Assembly: GCF_003952525.1 (NCBI RefSeq) | Contig: NZ_CP034451.1 | Span: forward strand, 3,410,001-3,474,000 | DNA from: Mesorhizobium sp. M3A.F.Ca.ET.080.04.2.1 | GTDB lineage: Bacteria; Pseudomonadota; Alphaproteobacteria; Rhizobiales; Rhizobiaceae | Length of the DNA: 64,000 nucleotides | Direction of reading: 5' to 3' | Shown: positions 1-9,136 of the stretch, in pieces | Numbering within the stretch: position 1 is the stretch's first letter | How the letters are laid out: the number at the start of each line of letters is the position of its first letter | The notes under the pieces: generated by a model | Database searches by the model: none | Told to the model about the DNA's origin: nothing | Seen by the model: the letters and a program-made list of their open reading frames with translations, nothing else | Made by a program: the position numbers and the translations under genes

Positions 1-260
1 TGCGCATGGGCCTGACGCATGGGCTCTATTGCCTCGGCTGCTGCTGGCTGTTGTTCGTCGCGCTTTTTCCGCTCGGGATGATGCACATCGCGGCAATGGC
101 CGTGGTCACCCTGCTGGTCTTTGCGGAAAAGACCCTTCCGGCGGGAGGGCGGATAGCAAAGGTGTCCGGGATTGCTCTGCTGCTCTACGGTGCCACCGTG
201 CTCGTCTTTCCGCAGGCGCTGCCGACCTTCCAGGCGGCGGACGGCATGACCATGAACTGA
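1..260 (+). CDS. DUF2182 family integral membrane protein, C-terminal end (partial)
   Basis: The reading frame is open from the left edge of the window and ends at 258-260, so only the C-terminus is present. The segment HGLYCLGCCWLLF followed by hydrophobic helices and EKTLP is characteristic of DUF2182 (predicted metal-binding integral membrane proteins). About three membrane segments can be seen. The first Met in view (6) is internal to the family, not a start. Function is unknown beyond the family name. Confidence 0.75.
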   Translation, partial: RMGLTHGLYCLGCCWLLFVALFPLGMMHIAAMAVVTLLVFAEKTLPAGGRIAKVSGIALLLYGATVLVFPQALPTFQAADGMTMN

Positions 261-289
261 ACGGCAGAACAAGTGCCATGGCGCGAAGG

Positions 290-402
290 GGGCTAAAGCG
301 CGACGCGCTGAAACGGAGTCAGGCGACGCGCTTTAAGTCTTTGTTTTTACGCATGTCGTTGCCCCAGAACCGCTGCGCACTTCTGGGCGACATGCTTTAG
401 CG
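290..402. repeat. Rhizobial intergenic palindromic repeat
   Basis: Two inverted repeats lie side by side: AAAGCGCG (near 295) pairs with CGCGCTTT (near 325), and GCATGTCG (near 352) pairs with CGACATGC (near 388). From memory, this arrangement, with GTCTTTGTTTTTACGCATG in the middle, is a common interspersed repeat in Rhizobiales. It separates the DUF2182 gene from the convergent holA end and could also act as a bidirectional terminator. Confidence 0.6.
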
Positions 403-1440
403 CTGCCCCAGCCTGGCGCTTTCCACCGCGATGCCGAGCAGGGCCTGGCGCGCCAAGGCCTCCGATAAATCGGGCCGCTTGCGGGTCTGCAGCACCGCCG
501 TCTGCAATCGGTTCAGCGCGCGGCCGAGCGCTTCGCTGCTCCAGCGTTCGAGTGTCTTTTCGACCAACCTGCGGCGCGAAAAGAAAACCGGCGGGCGGGC
601 GGCGGCGACGACCGACGCGGCATTGCGGCCCCCCGATTCCATCTGGCCGCGCATTGCCTGGATCGCCTGCAGCTGCCGCATCGCAGCCGACAGCACCAGG
701 AACGGGTGACCACCCGACTGGCAGTGGCGGGTGAAGGCGGTGTCGAAATCGCCGATCCTGCCGTCGAGCACGGCATCGACCGCGTCGTCGAAGGAGGCGC
801 CGGACACATCGCCCGACATCGCATTGACGTCGTCGAGGACGATCTCCCTCTTGCCGTGGGCGTAGAGCACCAGCTTCTCGATCTCGCCGCGCGAGGCCAG
901 CCGGTCTCCGCCGAGATTGCGGCGCAACGCCTGCCTGGCGTCGAGCGTCATCGACATGCCGGCCTTGCGCAGTTCGTCATCGATGACCGAATCCAGATCC
1001 CTGGCCTCGTCGGCATAGCAGGGCAAGGCCATGGCGTTGCCGGCGGCTTCGACGATGGCTCGCAAGCCGGTGCCCTTCTTCAGGTCGCCGGCTTCGATCA
1101 GGATGACCGCATCCCGTGCCGGCTCGCTCGTCAGCGCCTTGATGTCGTCGGCCAGGGCCTTTTGGCCGCTGGCATTGCGCACCCAGAGCAGCCGCCGGTC
1201 GGAGAACATCGGCACGGTGCGGGCCTCGTCGAGCAGGCGGCCCTGGTCACGGTCGACTTCCGCGCCGTCCAGCTTGACCACCGAGAACGGGTCGTCGAGC
1301 GGCAGGCCGGTCTTGGTGGCAAAGGTCTTGGCCCGCTCGGCGACCAAGCCGCGATCGGGGCCGTAAAGCAGGACAATCGCCATCGCGGGGTCCGGCTTCG
1401 CGAGCCACGAATCGACCTCGTATCCCTTCTTCTGTGCCAT
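397..1440 (-). CDS. holA: DNA polymerase III delta subunit
   Basis: A 347-residue protein with the HolA layout: an N-terminal AAA+-like domain (VLLYGPDRGLVAERA at about 23-37), a middle segment, then the C-terminal helical collar. It would form the wrench subunit of the clamp loader that opens the beta sliding clamp. Length is typical for alphaproteobacterial HolA. In related genomes this gene often follows leuS and lptE; here the region upstream on the same strand has no such genes, only a gap of about 350 bases and a divergent operon. Confidence 0.85.
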   Translation of the reverse strand: MAQKKGYEVDSWLAKPDPAMAIVLLYGPDRGLVAERAKTFATKTGLPLDDPFSVVKLDGAEVDRDQGRLLDEARTVPMFSDRRLLWVRNASGQKALADDIKALTSEPARDAVILIEAGDLKKGTGLRAIVEAAGNAMALPCYADEARDLDSVIDDELRKAGMSMTLDARQALRRNLGGDRLASRGEIEKLVLYAHGKREIVLDDVNAMSGDVSGASFDDAVDAVLDGRIGDFDTAFTRHCQSGGHPFLVLSAAMRQLQAIQAMRGQMESGGRNAASVVAAARPPVFFSRRRLVEKTLERWSSEALGRALNRLQTAVLQTRKRPDLSEALARQALLGIAVESARLGQR

Positions 1441-3030
<1,590 letters not shown>

Positions 3031-3031
3031 C

Positions 3032-4045
3032 ATGCCGAGAAAGACCATGATCGAGGCGATCCGCGACGCCATGGATGTCTCCATGGCACGCGACGAGCGC
3101 GTCATCGTCTATGGCGAGGACGTAGGCTTCTTCGGCGGCGTCTTCCGCTGCACGCAAGGGCTGCAGGCGAAGTATGGCAAAAGCCGCTGCTTCGATGCGC
3201 CAATCAGCGAATCCGGCATCGTCGGTTCGGCCATCGGCATGGCGGCGTATGGGCTCAAGCCCTGCGTCGAGATCCAGTTTGCCGACTACATGTATCCGGC
3301 CTACGACCAGCTGACGCAGGAAGCGGCGCGGCTGCGCTACCGTTCGAACGGCGATTTCACCTGCCCGATCGTGGTGCGCATGCCGACCGGCGGCGGCATT
3401 TTCGGCGGCCAGACGCACAGCCAGAGCCCGGAAGCGCTGTTCACGCATGTCTCCGGCCTGAAGACGGTGGTGCCGTCCAATCCGCATGACGCCAAGGGGC
3501 TGCTGATCGCGGCGATCGAGGATCCGGACCCGGTGATTTTTCTCGAGCCGAAGCGGCTCTACAACGGCCCCTTCGACGGTCATCACGACCGGCCGGTGAC
3601 GCCGTGGTCGAAGCACGCGCTCGGCGAGGTTGCCGACGGCCACTACACGGTTCCGCTCGGCCAGGCGGCGATCCGCCGGCCGGGCGCGGCGGTCACCGTG
3701 ATCGCCTACGGCACCATGGTCTATGTCGCGCAGGCCGCTGCCGAGGAGACCGGCATCGATGCCGAAATCATCGATCTCAGGACATTGCTGCCGCTCGACC
3801 TCGACACCATCGTCGCCTCGGTGAAGAAGACCGGCCGCTGCGTGGTGGTGCATGAGGCGACGCTGACTTCGGGCTTCGGCGCCGAGCTGGTCGCGCTGGT
3901 GCAGGAGAACTGCTTCTACCATCTGGAGGCCCCGGTGGCGCGAGTCGCCGGTTGGGACACGCCTTATCCGCATGCGCAGGAGTGGGAATATTTCCCCGGC
4001 CCCGCACGGGTCGGGCGGGCGCTCGTCGAGACCATGGAAGCCTGA
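3032..4045 (+). CDS. bkdA2: Branched-chain 2-oxoacid dehydrogenase E1 beta subunit
   Basis: A 337-residue transketolase-fold subunit, the usual length. Landmarks are VYGEDVGFFGGVF near residue 28, EIQFADYMYPAYDQ near 85, and a C-terminal domain with ARVAGWDTPYPHAQEWEYFP. It completes the ThDP site with E1 alpha and hands the acyl group to the E2 lipoyl arm. It begins one base after the E1 alpha stop and ends 11 bases before the E2 start, so the three are surely co-transcribed. Confidence 0.93.
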   Translation: MPRKTMIEAIRDAMDVSMARDERVIVYGEDVGFFGGVFRCTQGLQAKYGKSRCFDAPISESGIVGSAIGMAAYGLKPCVEIQFADYMYPAYDQLTQEAARLRYRSNGDFTCPIVVRMPTGGGIFGGQTHSQSPEALFTHVSGLKTVVPSNPHDAKGLLIAAIEDPDPVIFLEPKRLYNGPFDGHHDRPVTPWSKHALGEVADGHYTVPLGQAAIRRPGAAVTVIAYGTMVYVAQAAAEETGIDAEIIDLRTLLPLDLDTIVASVKKTGRCVVVHEATLTSGFGAELVALVQENCFYHLEAPVARVAGWDTPYPHAQEWEYFPGPARVGRALVETMEA

Positions 4046-4056
4046 GAGGAATCACG

Positions 4057-5427
4057 ATGGGCGAATATGTGATCAAGCTTCCCGATGTCGGCGAAGGCGT
4101 CGCCGAGGCCGAGCTCGTCGAGTGGCATGTCAAGCTCGGCGACCTGGTGCGCGAGGACACGGTGCTGGCGGCCGTCATGACCGACAAGGCGACGGTCGAG
4201 ATTCCGTCTCCGGTCGACGGCGAGATCCTGTGGCTCGGCGCCGAGATCGGCGACACGGTGGCGATCGGGTCGCCGATCGTGCGGCTGAAGGTTGCCGGCG
4301 ATGGAAATGTCGTGGCGGGCGCGCAACCGTCGGAGGTCATGGCGGCACCGACCCCCACCCCTGACCCCTCCCCACAAGGGCGAGGGGAACACGCTTCGAC
4401 CGCCAAGGCCGCTGCCAGGCCAATGACTTCTTCAACCGCAGAGGCGCCGGCACGAGATCGTGAGCCGGCACCGCAATCCCCCTCCCGCTTTCGGGGGGTC
4501 AGGGGTGGGGGTGCTGCGCCGACTTCTGGCGCGCCGCGCGCGGAAGGCGAAAAGCCGCTGGCCTCGCCCGCGGTGCGGCTGCGCGCGAAGGAGGCCGGCA
4601 TCGACCTGAGGCAGGTTGCAGGGAGTGGTCCGGCCGGGCGCATCAGTCATGAGGATATCGAAGCCTTCCTGGCCCGCGGGCCGCAGCTTGCCCGCGCCAC
4701 CGGCTTGACGCGCAAGGACGGCGTCGAGGACATCAAGGTCGTCGGGCTGCGGCGCAAGATCGCCGAGAAGATGGCGCTCGCCAAATCGCGCATCCCGCAC
4801 ATCACCTATGTCGAGGAGATCGACGTCACCGCGCTGGAGGAGCTGCGCGCCACGCTCAATAAGGAAAAGCGCGGCGCGCACGGAGCGGACAGGCCAAAGC
4901 TGACGCTGCTGCCCTTCCTGATGCGCGCCATGGTCAAGGCCATCGCCGACCAGCCCAGCCTCAACGCGCTGTTCGACGACGAAGCCGGCATCATCCACCA
5001 GCACGAAGGCATTCATATCGGCATCGCCGCGCAGACGCCCAACGGCCTCGTCGTGCCGGTGGTCAAGCATGCCGAGGCGCGCGACCTGTGGGATTGCGCC
5101 GCGGAGGTCAACCGGCTCGCCGAGGCGGCCAAGTCGGGCACGGCGAGCCGCGACGAGCTTTCGGGCTCGACCATCACCATCACCTCGCTCGGCGCCATGG
5201 GCGGCGTGGCGACGACGCCGGTCATCAACCATCCGGAGGTGGCGATCGTCGGCGTCAACAAGATGATGGTGCGGCCGGTGTGGGACGGCACGCAGTTCAT
5301 GCCGCGCAAGATGATGAACCTGTCATCCAGCTTCGACCACCGCGTCATCGACGGCTGGGATGCCGCCGTCTTCGTCCAGCGCATCAAGACGCTGCTGGAG
5401 ACGCCGGCGCTGATCTTCGTGGAATAG
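4057..5427 (+). CDS. bkdB: Branched-chain 2-oxoacid dehydrogenase E2 (dihydrolipoyl acyltransferase)
   Basis: A 456-residue core of the complex. The domains are a lipoyl domain at 1-75 with lipoyl-lysine K44 in MTDKATVEI, a long linker, a peripheral E1/E3-binding domain at about 168-205 (SPAVRLRAKEAGIDL), and a catalytic acyltransferase domain at about 225-456 with the HRVIDG active-site motif near 427. The linker (about 99-152) is odd: it is encoded by a palindromic intergenic-type repeat that stays in frame, giving low-complexity Pro/Arg/Gly text such as PTPTPDPSPQGRGE. AGAGGA upstream of 4057 supports the start. Confidence 0.92.
   Translation: MGEYVIKLPDVGEGVAEAELVEWHVKLGDLVREDTVLAAVMTDKATVEIPSPVDGEILWLGAEIGDTVAIGSPIVRLKVAGDGNVVAGAQPSEVMAAPTPTPDPSPQGRGEHASTAKAAARPMTSSTAEAPARDREPAPQSPSRFRGVRGGGAAPTSGAPRAEGEKPLASPAVRLRAKEAGIDLRQVAGSGPAGRISHEDIEAFLARGPQLARATGLTRKDGVEDIKVVGLRRKIAEKMALAKSRIPHITYVEEIDVTALEELRATLNKEKRGAHGADRPKLTLLPFLMRAMVKAIADQPSLNALFDDEAGIIHQHEGIHIGIAAQTPNGLVVPVVKHAEARDLWDCAAEVNRLAEAAKSGTASRDELSGSTITITSLGAMGGVATTPVINHPEVAIVGVNKMMVRPVWDGTQFMPRKMMNLSSSFDHRVIDGWDAAVFVQRIKTLLETPALIFVE
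4351..4512. repeat. RIME-like palindromic element inside the bkdB coding region
   Basis: An 18-base perfect inverted repeat marks the ends: the left arm at 4351-4368 begins ACCCCCACCCCTGACC and its exact reverse complement is at 4495-4512. An inner pair (CTCCCC near 4369, GGGGGG near 4493) adds to the hairpin. The element spans 162 bases, a multiple of three, and is read through in frame. It resembles the CCCCTCCCCACAAGGGCGAGGGG type of intergenic repeat. Confidence 0.75.
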
Positions 5428-5454
5428 TCGTATGGATGCGGACGGTGCCCCCTT

Positions 5455-5625
5455 AGCTTCGTCATCCTCGGGCTTGACCCGAGGATCCATGCCGCGACCT
5501 CGGCCGAAGGGCGCGGCGGACCAGAATTCTGGACCGTTGCAACGCCCTCACGTCACGGCATGGATCCTGGGGTCTACGCGCGTCGCTACGCTCCTTGCTC
5601 CGCCCCAGGATGATGACGTTCCAAG
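5455..5625. repeat. Interspersed palindromic repeat between bkdB and lpdV
   Basis: The left arm around 5459-5500 (GTCATCCTCGGGCTTGACCC then GGATCCATGCCG) pairs with the right arm around 5552-5618 (CGGCATGGATCC then CCCAGGATGATGAC). This is a widespread rhizobial intergenic repeat from memory. It fills most of the 267-base gap between the E2 and E3 genes and could modulate E3 expression through RNA folding. Confidence 0.65.
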
Positions 5626-5694
5626 GATATCGGCCAATCGCCACGGTCTGCGATTGGGTCAGCCAAAATCCCCGTGCTCAGCAACGAGAACGTC

Positions 5695-7092
5695 ATGAAA
5701 GAAATCTCCTGCAAGCTGCTCGTCGTCGGTGCCGGTCCAGGCGGTTATGTCTGCGCCATCCGCGCCGGCCAGCTGGGCGTCGACACCGTCATCGTCGAGG
5801 TTGGCAAGCCGGGCGGCACCTGCCTCAATGTCGGCTGCATCCCGTCCAAGGCGCTCATCCATGCGGCGGAAGAGTTCGACAGAATCGCGCATCTGGCGGG
5901 GGCACAGAGCCCGCTCGGCATCGCGGTGGCCACGCCGGCGCTGGATCTGGCGCGGACGATCAGCTGGAAAGACGGTATCGTTAGCCGGCTCACCAGCGGC
6001 GTCGCGGGGCTATTGAAAAAGGCCAAGGTCAAGACCGTGCATGGCTGGGCGACGTTCCGGGACGGCAAGAGCGTCGTGGTCGAGACCGAGACCGGGACCC
6101 AAATCATCCGCGCCGAGACGGTGGTGATTGCCACCGGCTCGGCTTCGGTCGCCTTGCCGGATCTGCCCTTCGGCGGACCGGTCATCTCGTCGACCGAAGC
6201 GCTGGCGCTCAGCGAAGTGCCGGGCAAGCTCGTCGTGGTCGGCGGCGGCTATATCGGGCTCGAGCTCGGCATGGCCTTTGCCAAGATGGGCGCCAAGGTC
6301 ACTGTGGTCGAGGCGTTGCCGCGCGTGCTGGCGCAGTATGACGCCGAGCTGACAAGGCCGGTGCTCAAGCGTCTGGGCGAACTCGGCGTCGAGGTGATGC
6401 AAGGCGCCAAGGCCAGGGGGCTGTCGACCAAAGGCGATGCGCTGCTTGTCGAGGCGGCCGACGGCAAGAACGCCAAACTCGCTACCGACAAGATCCTGAT
6501 AACGGTCGGCCGCAAGCCGCTCACCGAGGGTTGGGGCCTGGAGCAGATCGACCTCGACATGGCGGGAAAATTCATTCGCATCGACGACCAGTGCCGCACC
6601 TCGATGCGCGGCATCTACGCCATCGGCGATGTCACCGGCGAGCCGATGCTGGCGCATCGCGCCATGGCGCAGGGCGAGATGGTGGCCGAGATCGTCGCCG
6701 GCCACAAAAGAAGTTGGGACAGGCGCGCGATCCCGGCGATCTGCTTCACCGATCCGGAGCTGGTCACCGCCGGGCTGTCGCCGGACGAGGCGAAAGCGCT
6801 CGCGGGCGAGATCAAGATCGGGCAGTTTCCGTTCTCCGCCAACGGCCGCGCCATGACCAAACAAGGCGAGGACGGTTTCGTCCGCGTCGTGGCGCGGGCA
6901 GACAATCACCTGGTGCTCGGCATCCAGGCGGTCGGGCAGGGTGTGTCGGAGCTGTCGGCGGCCTTCGGCCTGGCGCTGGAAATGGGGGCGCGGCTGGAAG
7001 ACATCGCCGGCACCATCCATGCACATCCCACGCAGGGCGAGGGGTTCCAGGAAGCGGCGCTGAAGGCGTTAGGCCACGCGCTGCATATTTAG
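5695..7092 (+). CDS. lpdV: Dihydrolipoyl dehydrogenase (E3)
   Basis: A 465-residue FAD disulfide oxidoreductase that reoxidises the E2 lipoyl arm and reduces NAD. It shows the FAD GxGxxG motif VVGAGPGGYV, the redox pair C43 and C48 in CLNVGCIPSK, the NAD motif VVGGGYIGLELG near residue 180, and the C-terminal HAHPTQGE with the catalytic His/Glu. ATG 5695 is preferred over an upstream ATG at 5674 because MKEISCKLLVVGAG matches the family N-terminus. It is the fourth gene of the bkd cluster. Confidence 0.92.
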   Translation: MKEISCKLLVVGAGPGGYVCAIRAGQLGVDTVIVEVGKPGGTCLNVGCIPSKALIHAAEEFDRIAHLAGAQSPLGIAVATPALDLARTISWKDGIVSRLTSGVAGLLKKAKVKTVHGWATFRDGKSVVVETETGTQIIRAETVVIATGSASVALPDLPFGGPVISSTEALALSEVPGKLVVVGGGYIGLELGMAFAKMGAKVTVVEALPRVLAQYDAELTRPVLKRLGELGVEVMQGAKARGLSTKGDALLVEAADGKNAKLATDKILITVGRKPLTEGWGLEQIDLDMAGKFIRIDDQCRTSMRGIYAIGDVTGEPMLAHRAMAQGEMVAEIVAGHKRSWDRRAIPAICFTDPELVTAGLSPDEAKALAGEIKIGQFPFSANGRAMTKQGEDGFVRVVARADNHLVLGIQAVGQGVSELSAAFGLALEMGARLEDIAGTIHAHPTQGEGFQEAALKALGHALHI

Positions 7093-7093
7093 A

Positions 7094-7234
7094 GGGAGCG
7101 ATGGCCGGCAGGCCAGAGGGGGTCGATGCGACTGGATGCGACTCCGTTGCGACAGATGGAGGTTGGCGCTCCACGCGCGGCGACCCTCTGTCGCCTTCGG
7201 CGACATTTCCCCTCAAGGGGGAAGATCACACAGC
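7094..7234. repeat. RIME-like intergenic element
   Basis: Contains GATGGCCGGCAGGCCAGAGG (7099-7118), also present in the element at 8934-9096, and later GACATTTCCCCCTCAAGGGGG near 7201. It lies between the convergent ends of lpdV and the saccharopine dehydrogenase-like gene and may help terminate both transcripts. Confidence 0.55.
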
Positions 7235-8338
7235 TCACCCCGCTAATCGGCTCACCATCTCGTGCTGGGCGTAGGCGCGGCCGAAGCGGTTGGCGAGGAA
7301 GGCGTCGAGCGCGATGTCTTCCTGGCGGACAAAGCCCTTGGCCGGCAGGGTGCCGTCGGCCAGCATGTCGAGCACGGCGCAGATGCCGGAGGCGGTGGTG
7401 ATCTGGATGGCGCTGCGCACGACGTCGCCGACGCGGTGCGAGTAGATCTTGTTGGCGTAGGTCTCCTGCAGCAGGCGGCCGTTCCTGCGGCCGGAGACGG
7501 TGACGAAGACGATGACCACGTCCTGCAGCGTCGCCGGCAGCGCGCTCTCGAAAATGTCCTTCAGCACGTCGCGGCGGTGGCGCAGCCCGAGATCGTTGAG
7601 CAGCGCCTTCATGATCGCGGCGTGGCCGGGATAGCGGATGGTGCGGTAGTTCAGCGTGCGCACCTTCCCCTTCAGCGTCTCGGCCAGCGTGCCCAGACCG
7701 CCGGAGGTGTTGAAGGCCTCGTAGGTGACGCCGTCGAGCGAGAACTCCTCGCGCTCCTCCAGCGGCGGCACCTCGATCAGCTCGCCCTCGACGATCGCCT
7801 CGCAGGGCTCGCAATATTCGTTGATGACGCCGTCGGTACTCCAGGTCAGGTTGTAGTTCAGCGCGTTGGACGGATATTGCGGCAGGGCGCCGACGCGCAT
7901 GCGCACGCTTTCCAGCGTGTCGAAGCGGCTGGCGAGATCGTTGGCGACGATCGAGATGAATCCCGGCGCCAGGCCGCATTGCGGAATGAAGGCACTGTTT
8001 GCGGCGCGCGCCAGCTCCTTCACCCGGCGCGTGCTGACGACATCCTCGGTGAGGTCGAGATAGTGCACGCCGGCGGCGGCGGCTGCCTCGGCGATGCGCG
8101 TGGTGAGGTGGAAAGGCGCGGCGCTCAGCACCGCGAACTTGCCGGCGAACACTGCCTCCAGCGCGCCCGGCGCCGCGATGTCGAGCTCGCGCGTCGCGAC
8201 GGCGGCGGGCAATTCGGCCGCGGCGAACTGGGCGGCCGAGCGGTCGACGAGCGTGACGTGATAGTCGCCCGTGGCGCTGAGCATCTCGGCGATGGTCGAG
8301 CCGATCTTGCCGGCGCCGACGACAACGATGTTCTTCAT
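7235..8338 (-). CDS. Saccharopine dehydrogenase / lysine dehydrogenase-like oxidoreductase
   Basis: A 367-residue NAD(P)-dependent enzyme of the saccharopine dehydrogenase family, with Rossmann motif VVGAGKIGSTIAEML at residues 4-18. It is predicted to act in lysine or other amino acid metabolism; the exact substrate cannot be told from sequence alone. The start at 8338 is chosen because GGAGAGGG sits about 8 bases upstream; the alternative ATG at 8344 would be too close to it. An Lrp-type regulator diverges 150 bases away and is the likely controller. Confidence 0.8.
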   Translation of the reverse strand: MKNIVVVGAGKIGSTIAEMLSATGDYHVTLVDRSAAQFAAAELPAAVATRELDIAAPGALEAVFAGKFAVLSAAPFHLTTRIAEAAAAAGVHYLDLTEDVVSTRRVKELARAANSAFIPQCGLAPGFISIVANDLASRFDTLESVRMRVGALPQYPSNALNYNLTWSTDGVINEYCEPCEAIVEGELIEVPPLEEREEFSLDGVTYEAFNTSGGLGTLAETLKGKVRTLNYRTIRYPGHAAIMKALLNDLGLRHRRDVLKDIFESALPATLQDVVIVFVTVSGRRNGRLLQETYANKIYSHRVGDVVRSAIQITTASGICAVLDMLADGTLPAKGFVRQEDIALDAFLANRFGRAYAQHEMVSRLAG

Positions 8339-8344
8339 GATCAT

Positions 8345-8486
8345 ACCCTCTCCAATTCGGGTGGGCCAATTCGGACGGGGCCGATTCGAGCTGCCGGGAT
8401 CATCGCAGCTTGCCCGTCGAAAAGAAGCGTGGAATCTGTCAAAGTGAAGCTCAAGTTTAAGCTTATTGCCGAGAGGTTTCGTCGAA
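8345..8486. promoter_or_regulatory. Divergent control region with candidate Lrp site
   Basis: An 18-base imperfect palindrome at 8447-8464 has arms AAGCT and AGCTT. It lies 23 bases upstream of the Lrp-family start and inside the shared promoter region, where an Lrp-type dimer would be expected to control both genes. Function is inferred from position and symmetry. Confidence 0.4.
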
Positions 8487-8915
8487 ATGATCAGCAATGC
8501 CGAACAGGCCCTGCTTTCGCTGCTGCGCGCCAACGCACGCGCCTCGACCGCGGAGCTCGCAAGACAGCTCGGCGTGTCGCGCACCACGGTGCAGAGCCGG
8601 ATCGAGCGGCTGGAACAGCGCGGCATCATCGCCGGCTATGGCGTCAGGCTGTCACCGGACTATGAGCAGGGGCTGGTCAAGGCGCATGTCCTGCTCACCG
8701 TCACGCCCAAGCTCGCCGACAAGGTGGTGCGCAGCCTGGAGGCGCTGCCGCAAGTCAGGACGCTGCATTCGGTGAGCGGCAATTTCGACATGATCGTCAT
8801 CGTCGACGCGCCGTCGATCCGCGATCTCGACGCGCTGCTCGACCGGATCGGAGCGATGGACGGGGTGGAACGGACGTCGTCGTCGATCATCTTGTCGACG
8901 CGGGTGGATCGGTGA
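8487..8915 (+). CDS. Lrp/AsnC family transcriptional regulator
   Basis: A 142-residue regulator: N-terminal winged helix (LARQLGVSRTTVQSRIERLE at about 24-43) and C-terminal RAM ligand-binding domain with VRTLHSVSGNFDMIVIVDA. It probably senses an amino acid and controls the divergent saccharopine-dehydrogenase-like gene. ATG 8487 follows GAGAGG at 8471 and fits the family N-terminus better than the upstream start. Confidence 0.88.
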   Translation: MISNAEQALLSLLRANARASTAELARQLGVSRTTVQSRIERLEQRGIIAGYGVRLSPDYEQGLVKAHVLLTVTPKLADKVVRSLEALPQVRTLHSVSGNFDMIVIVDAPSIRDLDALLDRIGAMDGVERTSSSIILSTRVDR

Positions 8916-8933
8916 GGCGGGGCGGTGGAACTG

Positions 8934-9096
8934 CTGATCTCCCCCCTTGCGGGGGAGATGGCCGGCAGGCCAGAGGGGGGTGTGAAGGAATGCCGGCTTT
9001 GGCCTGTCTTCTCGTGCCAGTCACATGTTAGGAGACGCCGGCGGGACAGCACCCCCCTCTGCCTTGCCAGGCATCTCCCCCGCAAGGGGGGAGATT
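8934..9096. repeat. RIME-like inverted repeat pair
   Basis: The left arm around 8938-8965 (CTCCCCCCTTGCGGGGGAGA) and right arm around 9070-9094 (ATCTCCCCCGCAAGGGGGGA) are reverse complements, and each is itself a hairpin. The outer parts also pair (AGGCCAGAGGGGGGT with ACCCCCCTCTGCCTT). It sits between the Lrp gene and the convergent fusion gene. Confidence 0.65.
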
Positions 9097-9136
9097 GGAT
9101 GTCGCGGCGGCCTTCGCCAATCTCAAGCGTCGGCTC

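Noticed and set aside
7262..8665. 467-codon plus-strand frame across the saccharopine dehydrogenase-like gene
   Set aside because: Third-position GC effects open the opposite strand; the translation is a low-complexity mix of Gly, Arg, Asp and His without motifs.
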